DNA of 64,000 bases, taken from Bacteroides acidifaciens (GTDB taxonomy: Bacteria; Bacteroidota; Bacteroidia; Bacteroidales; Bacteroidaceae). The DNA lies in the NCBI RefSeq assembly GCF_903181435.1, contig NZ_CAEUHO010000001.1, forward strand, positions 1,302,001 to 1,366,000, given 5' to 3'. The notes beneath the pieces were generated by a model that worked only from the letters and a program-made list of their open reading frames with translations, was not told the DNA's origin and did not search any database. Made by a program: the position numbers and the translations under genes. Shown here in pieces: positions 33,717 to 42,884 of the stretch. Numbering within the stretch: position 1 is the stretch's first letter; the number at the start of each line of letters is the position of its first letter.

Positions 33717-36035
33717 ATGAGACAAATCTACTATACTATACGCACATTATTGCGTGAGCGCGGGTCGAATATCATAAGGGTAATCTCCCTTTCTTTAGGG
33801 CTTACCATTGGTATTCTGCTTTTCTCGCAGATAGCTTTCGAGCTAAATTATGAGCAATGCTATCCGGACGCGGAACGCTTGGCACTCGTACGTTGTCAGG
33901 TAACCAACTCCAGCACAGGTGAGACAGCGGGTGATGAGGGTGGAACCAGTTATGACTATACCGTCTTTGATGTGACAGCCGCTACTCTGGCACAGGATAT
34001 GCCGAAAGAAATCGAAATGGCCAGTTGCGTCCTTCCTTTTGGTGGCGCTAATATCTATAAGGAAGACAAACTTTTGTCCGACATAAATTACATCTATGCA
34101 GATACCTGTTTCTTTCAGACTTTCGGCATCCCCGTACTGAAAGGAAATCCGAAAGACATGATTATGCCCGGAAGTGTTTTTGTGTCAGAGCATTTTGCCC
34201 GTGAGACGTTCGGAGATGAAAATCCTGTTGGAAAAATGCTTTCTATTCAGAAACAAGAAGAACTGACCATCCGCGGCATATACAAGGACGTACCGGAAAA
34301 CACAATGCTTACTCATGACTTCGTAATTTCCATCCATCAGAATGGGGGGTATCACGCGGGAGCCGGCTGGGGTGGAAATGATGTTTTTTACGCTTTCCTT
34401 CGCTTGCGCGATGCTTCGGATATTGATAAGGTGAACGCAAATATCCAGCGGGTGATTGGGAAATATACTTCTTTAGAATTTGATGGTTGGAAAGTTGAAT
34501 TTAGTGCCATTCCGTTAGTGAAACGTCATTTGGATTCTCCCGATGTGCAGAAACGGCTGGTTATTTACGGATTCCTAGGCTTTGCTATCTTTTTTGTGGC
34601 TATTATGAATTATATGCTTATATCCATTGCCACATTGAGCCGTCGTGCGAAAGGGGTAGGAGTGCATAAGTGCAATGGAGCCAGTTCGGCAAATATCTTC
34701 AATATGTTTTTGGCAGAGACGGGAATACTTATTATCATTTCCATATTGCTTAGTTTCTTGCTGATAATTAATACACGTGGCTTGATTGAAGATTTGCTTT
34801 CCGTACGTCTTTCCTCACTTTTTACTTGGGAAACGTTGTGGGTGCCGCTACTTACTGTCTTCGTGCTTTTCATTTTGGCAGGTGGCATACCGGGACGATT
34901 ATTCTCACGTATTCCCGTCACACAAGTGTTCCGTCGTTATACTGACGGGAAGAAAGGATGGAAACGTTCGTTGTTGTTTGTGCAATTTACAGGGGTTTCT
35001 TTTGTCTTGGGGTTGCTGTTAGTCACCTTATTGCAGTATAGTCATTTGATGAACCGGGACATAGGAATTGTCGTGCCCGGATTGGCCCAGGCACAGACAT
35101 GGATTCCCAAAGAATCGGTGGAGCATATCAAAGACGAGTTTCGCCGCCAGCCGATGGTGGAAGGAGTGACGGTTGCCATAAATGGCGTGCTTGGCGAGTA
35201 TTGGACGCGAGGACTGATAGGGAATGACGGCAAACGCATTGCTACACTGAATTATAATTCTTGCCATTATAATTATCCCGAAGTAATGGGAATCAAGATA
35301 ATTGAAGGAACTACGATAAAGAAGCAGGATGATTTGCTGGTAAATGAGGAATTGGTGCGTCTGATGAAATGGACGGACGGGGCAGTAGGTAAAAAGTTGA
35401 ATGATGTTCGGGGAACGATTGTGGGTGTTTTTCGTGACATTCGTAACACCAGCTTTTATGCATCTCAATCTCCTATTGTCTTGATAGGAGATGAGAATGC
35501 AAATCATGTGTTTGATGTCCGTCTGAAAGAACCTTATGACGAAAACTTGAAACGTCTGAATGAATTTGTGGAAAGTACCTTTCCGAATGTATCCTTACAC
35601 TTTGTCTTAGTGGACAACATGGTGAAAGACGTATATAAGAATGTGTACCGTTTCCGTAATTCCGTCTGGATTACTTCCGGCTTTATTTTGTTGATTGTCA
35701 TCATGGGACTGATAGGCTACGTGAACGATGAAACCCAACGTCGCAGCAAGGAGATAGCTATTCGGAAAGTGAACGGTGCTGAGGCTTCCCACGTCTTGCG
35801 GCTACTGACACATGACATTTTATATGTTTCTGTAGTTTCTATCCTGATAGGTACGGTTGTCTCTTATTTTGCGGGACAGGCGTGGCTCGACCAGTTTGCC
35901 GAGCAGATTGACTTGAATCCGTTGCTTTTTGTAGGCACAGCCCTCTCTGTTCAATTATTGATTGTAATTTGTGTTGTTCTGAAAGCATGGCATATTGCCA
36001 ATGAGAATCCGGTAAATAGTATCAAAGTGGAATAG
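33717..36035 (+). CDS. FtsX-family ABC permease (MacB-like)
   Basis: Membrane subunit of 772 aa. An N-terminal helix (about residues 21-42) is followed by a MacB-type periplasmic core domain, a first FtsX block of three helices (about 283-400), another helix and periplasmic domain (about 420-650), and a C-terminal FtsX block (about 660-760) with SKEIAIRKVNGAE. This two-block form is common in Bacteroidota and works with a LolD/MacB-type ATPase, here the preceding gene. Such systems act as mechanotransmitters for export of peptides, lipoproteins or antimicrobials; the substrate is unknown. There is no adaptor or TolC gene next to it in the window. Confidence 0.9.
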   Translation: MRQIYYTIRTLLRERGSNIIRVISLSLGLTIGILLFSQIAFELNYEQCYPDAERLALVRCQVTNSSTGETAGDEGGTSYDYTVFDVTAATLAQDMPKEIEMASCVLPFGGANIYKEDKLLSDINYIYADTCFFQTFGIPVLKGNPKDMIMPGSVFVSEHFARETFGDENPVGKMLSIQKQEELTIRGIYKDVPENTMLTHDFVISIHQNGGYHAGAGWGGNDVFYAFLRLRDASDIDKVNANIQRVIGKYTSLEFDGWKVEFSAIPLVKRHLDSPDVQKRLVIYGFLGFAIFFVAIMNYMLISIATLSRRAKGVGVHKCNGASSANIFNMFLAETGILIIISILLSFLLIINTRGLIEDLLSVRLSSLFTWETLWVPLLTVFVLFILAGGIPGRLFSRIPVTQVFRRYTDGKKGWKRSLLFVQFTGVSFVLGLLLVTLLQYSHLMNRDIGIVVPGLAQAQTWIPKESVEHIKDEFRRQPMVEGVTVAINGVLGEYWTRGLIGNDGKRIATLNYNSCHYNYPEVMGIKIIEGTTIKKQDDLLVNEELVRLMKWTDGAVGKKLNDVRGTIVGVFRDIRNTSFYASQSPIVLIGDENANHVFDVRLKEPYDENLKRLNEFVESTFPNVSLHFVLVDNMVKDVYKNVYRFRNSVWITSGFILLIVIMGLIGYVNDETQRRSKEIAIRKVNGAEASHVLRLLTHDILYVSVVSILIGTVVSYFAGQAWLDQFAEQIDLNPLLFVGTALSVQLLIVICVVLKAWHIANENPVNSIKVE

Positions 36036-36050
36036 AAATCAAAGGACAAA

Positions 36051-36083
36051 AGCAGAATAGGGCAGGAATAGCCTTATTCTGCT
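36051..36083. terminator. Hairpin between convergent permease and MATE genes
   Basis: Arms AGCAGAATAGGGC (36051-36063) and GCCTTATTCTGCT (36071-36083), 13 bp with one mismatch, 7-nt loop. The right arm overlaps the stop codon of the MATE gene. Probably serves both directions. Confidence 0.6.
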
Positions 36084-37435
36084 ATCACATTCTGTTGTTT
36101 GGATACCTTTTTGATATAGATTATCAAACTGATTACCGCCGTAATAAATGCAAATCCATCCGATACCGGCATACTAATCCAAACCCCTTTCAATCCCCAC
36201 CAATTAGGGAACAGCAACAGGCATGGCAGCAAATAAAGCAACTGCCGTGTCAACGACAGGAAAATACTGATTTTCGCCTTCCCGATACTTTGGAAGAAGT
36301 TACCGATAACAATCTGTGCTCCTACGAATGGGAACATCAACACCGTCAAGCGAAGCCCTTCTACGGCAAGTCCGATTAGTTCATCATTATCCGTAAAGAG
36401 CGCGGACACTGCATGCGGGAAAAACTCACAAATCAGGAAACCGCTGCTCGTGATAACCACTCCCGAGATAATCCCCAGTTTCAACGTCTGCTTCACCCGG
36501 TCTATCTTCTGTGCCCCGAAGTTATAACCGACAATCGGCTGCATACCCATCGTCAATCCCAATACAATCATGACATAAAGCGTCAGCAACCGGTTGATGA
36601 TACCATATGCACCGATAGCCATATCGCCCCCGTATTCCTGCAAACTGTTATTGATAATAATAACAATAGCACACGCACAAACATTCATCAGAAACGGCGA
36701 CATACCGATAGCGAAAATACTCTCCACGATTCTCCGCTTCATCTTCCATACCTTTCCTTCAAAATGCACCGTACTGTCTTTCTTCATAAAATGGCTCACT
36801 ACCCACACCATACCAATCAACTGTGAAATGACCGTTGCCGTAGCCGCTCCGCGCATTCCCCATTCAAAGTGGAAGATAAAGATAGGAGCGAGGATGATAT
36901 TAGCCACCACCGTCACCATAGAAGTAAGCATCGCTTTCTTCGGATAGCCGGTAGCACGCATCACGTTGTTCAATCCTATCATCGTGTAAGTGATTGGAGT
37001 TCCTAACAAGATTACTTGCATAAAGCTACGTGCATAAGGCAACGTATCAGGACTCGCCCCGAAAAAAGTCAATATATCATCCAAAAAGATAAAAGACAAT
37101 ATCCCGAAGAAGAAAGAATTCGTGATACAGAGCATCAGCGTATGTGACAGAATCTCCGTAGCCCCCTTCATATCCTTTTGCCCCAACCGGATAGAAGCAA
37201 GCGTAGAACCGCCTGCCGACACCAACGTACAGAAAGCCACCACAAGATTCATCAGCGGAAAACTGATAGCCAATCCTGCAATAGCCATCGGGCCGACCCC
37301 ATGCCCGATAAAAATACTATCAATAATATTATAGATAGAAGTAATCGTCATTCCTATAATAGCAGGAATGGAATATTGTAACAGCAGTTTGCCGATACTC
37401 TCTTTTCCTAAGATATGTGGGTCGTTCTTACTCAT
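36074..37435 (-). CDS. MATE-family multidrug efflux transporter
   Basis: Integral membrane transporter of 453 aa with about 12 helices in two halves. The N-terminal LLLQYSIPAIIGMTITSIYNIIDSIFIGH (quoted in part: SIPAIIGMTITSIYN, IIDSIFIGHGVG) and the second-half LGLTMGMQPIVGYNFGA are MATE signatures. It couples Na+ or H+ import to export of cationic or other toxic compounds. It is divergent from the HAD phosphatase gene, sharing a short regulatory region (37436-37604). Confidence 0.93.
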   Translation of the reverse strand: MSKNDPHILGKESIGKLLLQYSIPAIIGMTITSIYNIIDSIFIGHGVGPMAIAGLAISFPLMNLVVAFCTLVSAGGSTLASIRLGQKDMKGATEILSHTLMLCITNSFFFGILSFIFLDDILTFFGASPDTLPYARSFMQVILLGTPITYTMIGLNNVMRATGYPKKAMLTSMVTVVANIILAPIFIFHFEWGMRGAATATVISQLIGMVWVVSHFMKKDSTVHFEGKVWKMKRRIVESIFAIGMSPFLMNVCACAIVIIINNSLQEYGGDMAIGAYGIINRLLTLYVMIVLGLTMGMQPIVGYNFGAQKIDRVKQTLKLGIISGVVITSSGFLICEFFPHAVSALFTDNDELIGLAVEGLRLTVLMFPFVGAQIVIGNFFQSIGKAKISIFLSLTRQLLYLLPCLLLFPNWWGLKGVWISMPVSDGFAFITAVISLIIYIKKVSKQQNVIAE

Positions 37436-37500
37436 GCGTCAGTCGATTTATTGGATAAACCAGTAGAATTGTTGGATAAAAACGTATGTTACGTTTTTTT

Positions 37501-37516
37501 TAGCTTTGCAAAGGTA
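37501..37516. promoter_or_regulatory. Overlapping divergent -7 boxes
   Basis: On the plus strand TAGCTTTG (37501-37508) and on the minus strand TACCTTTG (37516 to 37509) abut back to back in the near-palindrome TAGCTTTGCAAAGGTA. They could drive the HAD gene and the MATE gene respectively and would exclude each other. No clear -33 boxes are seen. Confidence 0.45.
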
Positions 37517-37604
37517 CGAATAATTTGTCTGATTCGATGATTATTCGGAACTTTGCACCGACTGATACACAAGGTTTAACGTTTTAGGTAAAAAGAAAGT
37601 TTAT

Positions 37605-38252
37605 ATGAATACAACGAAAACGATTGCGGCGCTGTTCGACTTCGACGGTGTCATTATGGATACAGAGACACAGTACACCGTCTTTTGGAACGAACAAGGA
37701 CTGAAATATCTGAACGAAGAAGATTTCGGACGCCGTATCAAAGGACAGACTCTGACGCAGATTTACGAGAAATACTTCCCGGCTCTCCCTGAAGCGCAAC
37801 GGGAAATCACAGCCAAACTTAATGTTTTTGAAAAGCAAATGTCCTACGAATATATTCCCGGAGTGGAAGCCTTTATAGCCGACCTGCACCGTCACGGTGT
37901 GAAGATAGCCGTAGTCACCAGTTCCAACGAAGAAAAGATGCAAAACGTCTACAACGCTCATCCCGAATTTAAGGGAATGGTAGACCGTATCCTCACCGGC
38001 GAAATGTTCGCCCGCTCCAAACCCGCTCCCGACTGTTTCCTTCTTGGAATGGAAATATTCAGCGTCATCCCCGAAAATACCTATGTTTTTGAAGACTCTT
38101 TTCACGGTCTGCAAGCCGGAATGACTTCGGGCGCGACCGTTATCGGACTTGCCACCACCAATTCTGCCGAAGCCATCGCCGGAAAAGCCCATTATATCAT
38201 GAATGACTTTACCGCAATGACCTGCGATAAATTGTTGACGTTGCACCGCTGA
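37605..38252 (+). CDS. HAD-superfamily phosphatase, beta-phosphoglucomutase-like
   Basis: Cytosolic phosphatase or phosphomutase of 215 aa. HAD motif I is DFDGVIMDTE, motif II VTSSNEEK, motif III KPAPDCF (Lys near 141) and motif IV FEDSFHGLQA, with a helical cap between I and II as in the subfamily I PGMB/phosphatase group. The Asp-x-Asp nucleophile is intact. Substrate cannot be deduced. It stands alone, with a strong terminator downstream. Confidence 0.88.
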   Translation: MNTTKTIAALFDFDGVIMDTETQYTVFWNEQGLKYLNEEDFGRRIKGQTLTQIYEKYFPALPEAQREITAKLNVFEKQMSYEYIPGVEAFIADLHRHGVKIAVVTSSNEEKMQNVYNAHPEFKGMVDRILTGEMFARSKPAPDCFLLGMEIFSVIPENTYVFEDSFHGLQAGMTSGATVIGLATTNSAEAIAGKAHYIMNDFTAMTCDKLLTLHR

Positions 38253-38277
38253 TTCCGCTCTGTATAACGTCTTCTTC

Positions 38278-38331
38278 ATCCTCTCAACCATCTGTCGGCT
38301 ATCCCGGACAAAGGGTTGAGAGGATTTTTTT
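38278..38331 (+). terminator. Rho-independent terminator after the HAD gene
   Basis: ATCCTCTCAACC (38278-38289) pairs perfectly with GGTTGAGAGGAT (38314-38325) and a T run follows. Confidence 0.85.
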
Positions 38332-38363
38332 GCATTTCCTTCTCTGTTATGAATTAAATGTTA

Positions 38364-38371
38364 TAACTTTG
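38364..38371 (+). promoter_or_regulatory. Putative -7 box (TAACTTTG) for panB
   Basis: Matches TAnnTTTG, 79 bp before the panB start; -33 element not evident. Confidence 0.45.
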
Positions 38372-38450
38372 CCCCGATTTTTTTGCCGGTGTTCAAGAAC
38401 ATCGCTCGAAACACATAATAATTAATTTATAATTCAAAATTTAAAAAGAC

Positions 38451-39272
38451 ATGGCTGGTTATATATCAGATGATACAAGAAAGGTGACTACTCATCGCTT
38501 GGTTGAAATGAAACAGAGAGGCGAAAAGATTTCTATGCTTACTTCCTATGATTACACAATGGCACAGATTGTAGACGGTGCAGGAATGGACGTAATCCTT
38601 GTAGGCGACTCCGCTTCCAATGTAATGGCAGGAAATGTGACTACATTGCCTATTACGCTCGACCAGATGATTTATCATGCTAAATCCGTAGTACGTGGCG
38701 TGAAGCGTGCGATGGTAGTAGTAGATATGCCTTTCGGTTCTTATCAGGGAAACGAAATGGAAGGTCTTGCTTCTGCTATCCGTATCATGAAAGAAAGTCA
38801 CGCTGATGCTTTGAAACTGGAAGGTGGAGAAGAAATCATTGGTTCTGTGAAACGCATAATCAGTGCGGGCATTCCGGTGATGGGACATCTCGGACTAATG
38901 CCGCAGTCTATTAATAAATATGGTACTTATACCGTACGTGCCAAAGACGATGCCGAAGCGGAAAAACTGATTCGCGATGCTCATCTGCTCGAAGAGGCAG
39001 GCTGTTTCGCCATTGTGCTCGAAAAGATTCCGGCAACCCTTGCCGAACGCGTAGCTTCCGAACTGACCATACCTATCATCGGTATCGGTGCAGGCGGTCA
39101 TGTAGATGGTCAAGTATTGGTTGTTCAGGACATGCTTGGTATGAACAACGGCTTCCGTCCCCGTTTCTTACGTCGTTATGCTGACCTGTACACGGTGATG
39201 ACTGATGCAATCAGCCGCTATGTATCCGACGTGAAGAATTGCTACTTCCCCAACGAGAAGGAACAATATTAA
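38451..39272 (+). CDS. panB: 3-methyl-2-oxobutanoate hydroxymethyltransferase
   Basis: Ketopantoate hydroxymethyltransferase, 273 aa, first step of pantothenate and CoA synthesis (alpha-ketoisovalerate plus methylene-THF to ketopantoate). Signature stretches: [29 protein letters not shown] (metal-binding Asp), [31 protein letters not shown], and the catalytic VLEKIPA with [16 protein letters not shown]. Full length. An MFS transporter gene follows after 8 bp and is probably cotranscribed. Confidence 0.97.
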   Translation: MAGYISDDTRKVTTHRLVEMKQRGEKISMLTSYDYTMAQIVDGAGMDVILVGDSASNVMAGNVTTLPITLDQMIYHAKSVVRGVKRAMVVVDMPFGSYQGNEMEGLASAIRIMKESHADALKLEGGEEIIGSVKRIISAGIPVMGHLGLMPQSINKYGTYTVRAKDDAEAEKLIRDAHLLEEAGCFAIVLEKIPATLAERVASELTIPIIGIGAGGHVDGQVLVVQDMLGMNNGFRPRFLRRYADLYTVMTDAISRYVSDVKNCYFPNEKEQY

Positions 39273-39280
39273 AATAGTAT

Positions 39281-40438
39281 ATGGCAGTAAAATTGTGGAC
39301 AGTACATTTTATGCGGATATGTATAGCTAATTTGCTGTTGTTTATATCCTTGTATGTGTTATTTCCAGTACTTTCCATTGAGATGGCGGACCGTCTCGGA
39401 GTGCCGGTGGCGCAGACAGGAGTAGTTTTTCTATTTTTCACGCTGGGAATGTTCCTTATCGGTCCTTTCCATGCCTATCTTGTGGATGCATACAAACGTA
39501 AGACGGTGTGTGTATTCTCTTTTGCCCTTATGGTAGCGGCAACGGTAGGTTATGCTTTTGTGACCAACATAACGGAACTTATCCTGCTGAGCACCGTGCA
39601 GGGATTGGCTTTTGGCATAGCGACAACCGCAGGCATCACCCTGGCAATCGACATCACCAATTCTACACTGCGCAGTGCGGGCAATGTCGGTTTCTCATGG
39701 ATGGCGCGTTTGGGAATGATTCTAGGTATCATCCTCGGAGTATGGCTTTATAAAAGTTACTCCTTTCAGAATTTGTTGTCTGTCTCTGTTATCATCGGAG
39801 CAGCGGGAATCCTGGTAGCGTCCGGTGTCTATGTGCCTTTCCGTGCACCGATTGTCACCAAACTCTATTCTTTCGACCGCTTTTTGCTGTTGCGTGGATG
39901 GGTTCCTGCCATTAATATGATTCTGATTACGTTCGTACCGGGATTGTTGATTCCGCTTGTCCATCCTTTCCTTAATGACTCCGTACTTGGAAATATGGGA
40001 ATACCTGTACCTTTCTTTGTAGGAGTGGGAATTGGATATTTGGTATCCCTGCTTTTGGCTCGCCTGTTCTTTATGAAAGAGAAAACACTGAGATTGGTCA
40101 TTATAGGAATCGGACTGGAAATGCTCGCGATGTCTCTGTTGGATGCGACCGGCTCAATATCTGCTCCTTCTGTACTTTTGGGGTTTGGATTGGGACTTGT
40201 CATGCCGGAATTTCTGGTCATGTTTGTGAAGTTGTCCCATCACTGCCAGCGTGGAACGGCAAACACCACCCATCTTTTGGCAAGCGAGTTCGGAATTTCC
40301 TTAGGTATCGCTACCGCGTGTTACCTGGATTTGGATACCGACAAGATGCTTCATATCGGACAGATAGTAGCTTCGGTGGCTTTGGTGTTTTTCGTCATTG
40401 CGACGTATCCTTATTATATAAGAAAGAAAGTGAGATAA
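39281..40438 (+). CDS. MFS transporter
   Basis: Major facilitator membrane protein of 385 aa with about 12 hydrophobic helices and no large soluble domain. The loop 2-3 motif appears as the sequence GPFHAYLVDAYKRKTV, near residue 66. It starts 8 bp after panB in the same direction. Substrate is unknown; the linkage to panB does not by itself show a pantothenate role. Confidence 0.85.
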   Translation: MAVKLWTVHFMRICIANLLLFISLYVLFPVLSIEMADRLGVPVAQTGVVFLFFTLGMFLIGPFHAYLVDAYKRKTVCVFSFALMVAATVGYAFVTNITELILLSTVQGLAFGIATTAGITLAIDITNSTLRSAGNVGFSWMARLGMILGIILGVWLYKSYSFQNLLSVSVIIGAAGILVASGVYVPFRAPIVTKLYSFDRFLLLRGWVPAINMILITFVPGLLIPLVHPFLNDSVLGNMGIPVPFFVGVGIGYLVSLLLARLFFMKEKTLRLVIIGIGLEMLAMSLLDATGSISAPSVLLGFGLGLVMPEFLVMFVKLSHHCQRGTANTTHLLASEFGISLGIATACYLDLDTDKMLHIGQIVASVALVFFVIATYPYYIRKKVR

Positions 40439-40462
40439 GGGTGCTAAAATCCCTCTTGAAAA

Positions 40463-40552
40463 TGGCGTCACTATACCGTCCGGATAGTGACGCCATACTA
40501 TAAAAATAGTGACGCTATCACATGCGGATAGCGTCACTATTTTTATAGTATG
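40463..40552. repeat. Two adjacent hairpins built from four copies of GCGTCACTAT
   Basis: Hairpin A: TGGCGTCACTAT (40463-40474) with ATAGTGACGCCA (40484-40495). Hairpin B: perfect 26-bp arms 40494-40519 and 40527-40552 around a 7-nt loop. The core GCGTCACTAT occurs at 40465 and 40531 and its complement at 40484 and 40506, so alternative pairings are possible. The element is between the convergent MFS and RelA/SpoT genes and may act as a bidirectional terminator. Confidence 0.75.
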
Positions 40553-40561
40553 AATTTGTTG

Positions 40562-42778
40562 TTAATTCCGGCTTACCTGTTTCACTCCTTTCACCGTCCT
40601 CAGCTTCTTGATAAGCGCTTCCAGCCTTCCCGTATCACCGACCATAATCGTCAGTGTTCCTGAGAATAATCCGTCATGCGAATCAATACCAATAGAGCGA
40701 AGAGTAATTCCATTCTCCTTTGATATAATCGAAGTAATATTCGTCACAATACCGATATCATCGTGTCCCACAACGCGCAACGTGATAGGATACTGCGTGC
40801 CTTCCGACTTGCCCGCCCATCGGGCCTTTACAATCCGGTAACCGAAGCGTTCGTGCATCTGATTCGCATTGGGGCAGTCTCTCCTGTGAATCTTGATTCC
40901 TCCGCTTACCGTCACGAAGCCGAATACATCATCGCCATAAATAGGATTACAACATTTGGCAAGCTTGAATTCCAGCCCTTTCAGGTTTTGGTCAATCACA
41001 AGCACATCTTCTTTGGATGTCGTCTCTTCCTGTGGCACCTGCATGTTGTATCCCTCGGCGCTGCGGTACACAATCTCGTCATGCGTATCATTATCGCGTT
41101 TCTGCTGCTCGATGTATTTGTCCAGAACCTCATTGACATCTAGTGCTTCATCAGCTATTTTCTGATAAAACTCCGTCACGTTCTTGAATCCCAAACGCTT
41201 GATAAGGCGCATCATTGTCGCTTCGTCATACTCCAGCTTGCGGTTCTTGAACTTCCGTTCTAATGTCTCCTTTGCAAAATCGTGCTGACGCGCCACCATC
41301 TCCTTGAGTGCCTGCCGAATCTTCGTACGGGCTTTGGAAGTAGTCACGATATTCAGCCAGTCCTGTTTCGGAGTTTGGGTGTTTGAAGTCATAATCTCCA
41401 CCTGGTCGCCGCTGTTCAACTTCTGTTTGAGTTGGACATTCTTGCCGTTCACCTTGGCACCGATACATTTGCATCCCAGTTTGCTATGGATATGGAAAGC
41501 GAAATCGAGCACCGTAGCGCCTTTCGCCAGTTTGAACAAATCCCCTTTGGGAGTAAATACGAAAACCTCATCTTCGTAAAGGTCCATTTTGAACTGGTCC
41601 ATCACTTTCATTGAGTCGTTGTCCGCATTTTCCAATGCTTCGCGAACCGAAGTCAGCCATTCGTCCAAACCAGTTTCGCCTTTGATACCTTTGTATCTCC
41701 AGTGAGCAGCCAGTCCGCGTTCGGCGATTTCGTCCATGCGGCGGGTACGTATCTGTACTTCCACCCATTTTCCTTCCGGTCCCATCACGGTGATGTGCAA
41801 TGACTCGTAACCGTTGCTTTTCGGGATAGAAAGCCAGTCACGCAGACGCTTCGGGTTAGGCTGATACATATCGGTCACAATAGAATATACTTGCCAACAT
41901 TCCTGCTTCTCCTTTGCCGGTTCCGGTTCCGAATCCAAAATAATACGGATGGCAAACAAGTCGTAAATACCTTCGAACGGTGTTTTCTGTTTCTGAATCT
42001 TGTTCCATATCGAATGTATGGACTTGGTACGTCCCTTGATGTCGAATTTCAGTCCCGCAGCCGCCACCTTTTTCTGTATGGGTTCAATAAACGCAGCGAT
42101 ATACTTGTCGCGTGACGCCTTCGTTTCGTTCAACTTATCCTTTATATAATAGTAAGTTTCCCGCTGCGTATATTTCAGCGACAAGTCCTCAAGTTCCGAT
42201 TTCAACTTATAGAGTCCCAGCTTATGCGCTAATGGGGCATATAGATAAGCGGCTTCGTTCGCCACCTTGTTCCGGTCTTCCTCATTGCCCGTATCCTTGA
42301 TTTGGCGCATCACGTTCACGCGGTCGGCAATCATAATCAGTATGACACGCATATCCTCGGCAAACGAGAGCAGGAGATTACGGAAATTCTCCGATTCTAT
42401 CGCCGGGCTCTTCGCATACAGCTCGTTTGTTTTTACCAATCCCTTGATGATGCTTGCCACATCTTCTCCGTATTCGGTATTTACTTCTTCGATAGACAGT
42501 ATATGCGCCTTTACAATTTCGTGCAGCATGATACCGATGAGGCACGAGCCTTTCATACCGATTTCTTCGGCTACGATGACTGCCGTTTGTAAATCTCTGA
42601 TGACGGGATTCATCCCGAAGTTATTGCGTTGCAACCCGTTACACTGGGCTGCTTTGATTAGATGTTTTTTTAATTTTTGGCAATCCTGCCAGAAAATGCT
42701 GTCTCCGGCAGATTTCATCAAATGCCGGTAGAGTGAAAAAAGCTCCTTTTTTTCCTCTGATGTAAAAAAGTCGTCCAT
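40562..42778 (-). CDS. RelA/SpoT-family (p)ppGpp synthetase with degenerate hydrolase domain
   Basis: RSH-type stringent response protein, 738 aa, start at ATG 42778 (the TTG at 42784 is less likely). Domain order: HD-like region (about 40-190), synthetase (about 230-360; GRTKSIHSIWNKIQ, YDLFAIRII, SNGYESLH, VEVQIRT, AAHWRYKG), TGS (about 395-460; VFTPKGDLFKLAKGATVLDFAF), helical and zinc-finger-like region (LAKCCNPIYGDDVFGFV) and a C-terminal ACT domain. The HD motif that binds manganese reads LHEIVKA instead of LHDxxED and the earlier conserved His is missing, so hydrolysis is probably lost. The RxKD/ExDD position reads RLRD. It should therefore be a synthetase (RelA role). Confidence 0.92.
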   Translation of the reverse strand: MDDFFTSEEKKELFSLYRHLMKSAGDSIFWQDCQKLKKHLIKAAQCNGLQRNNFGMNPVIRDLQTAVIVAEEIGMKGSCLIGIMLHEIVKAHILSIEEVNTEYGEDVASIIKGLVKTNELYAKSPAIESENFRNLLLSFAEDMRVILIMIADRVNVMRQIKDTGNEEDRNKVANEAAYLYAPLAHKLGLYKLKSELEDLSLKYTQRETYYYIKDKLNETKASRDKYIAAFIEPIQKKVAAAGLKFDIKGRTKSIHSIWNKIQKQKTPFEGIYDLFAIRIILDSEPEPAKEKQECWQVYSIVTDMYQPNPKRLRDWLSIPKSNGYESLHITVMGPEGKWVEVQIRTRRMDEIAERGLAAHWRYKGIKGETGLDEWLTSVREALENADNDSMKVMDQFKMDLYEDEVFVFTPKGDLFKLAKGATVLDFAFHIHSKLGCKCIGAKVNGKNVQLKQKLNSGDQVEIMTSNTQTPKQDWLNIVTTSKARTKIRQALKEMVARQHDFAKETLERKFKNRKLEYDEATMMRLIKRLGFKNVTEFYQKIADEALDVNEVLDKYIEQQKRDNDTHDEIVYRSAEGYNMQVPQEETTSKEDVLVIDQNLKGLEFKLAKCCNPIYGDDVFGFVTVSGGIKIHRRDCPNANQMHERFGYRIVKARWAGKSEGTQYPITLRVVGHDDIGIVTNITSIISKENGITLRSIGIDSHDGLFSGTLTIMVGDTGRLEALIKKLRTVKGVKQVSRN

Positions 42779-42850
42779 ATTCAATCTTGTTAATTCGATG
42801 TAAAATTACTTTTTTTCTTGGTTATTCGGCAAGAAGTAAATAACATTTTG

Positions 42851-42858
42851 TATTTTTG
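42851..42858 (+). promoter_or_regulatory. Putative -7 box (TATTTTTG) for the DUF4301 gene
   Basis: Fits TAnnTTTG, 26 bp before the start at 42885; -33 not found. Confidence 0.4.
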
Positions 42859-42884
42859 GGCATCAATTAATAAAATTAGATATT

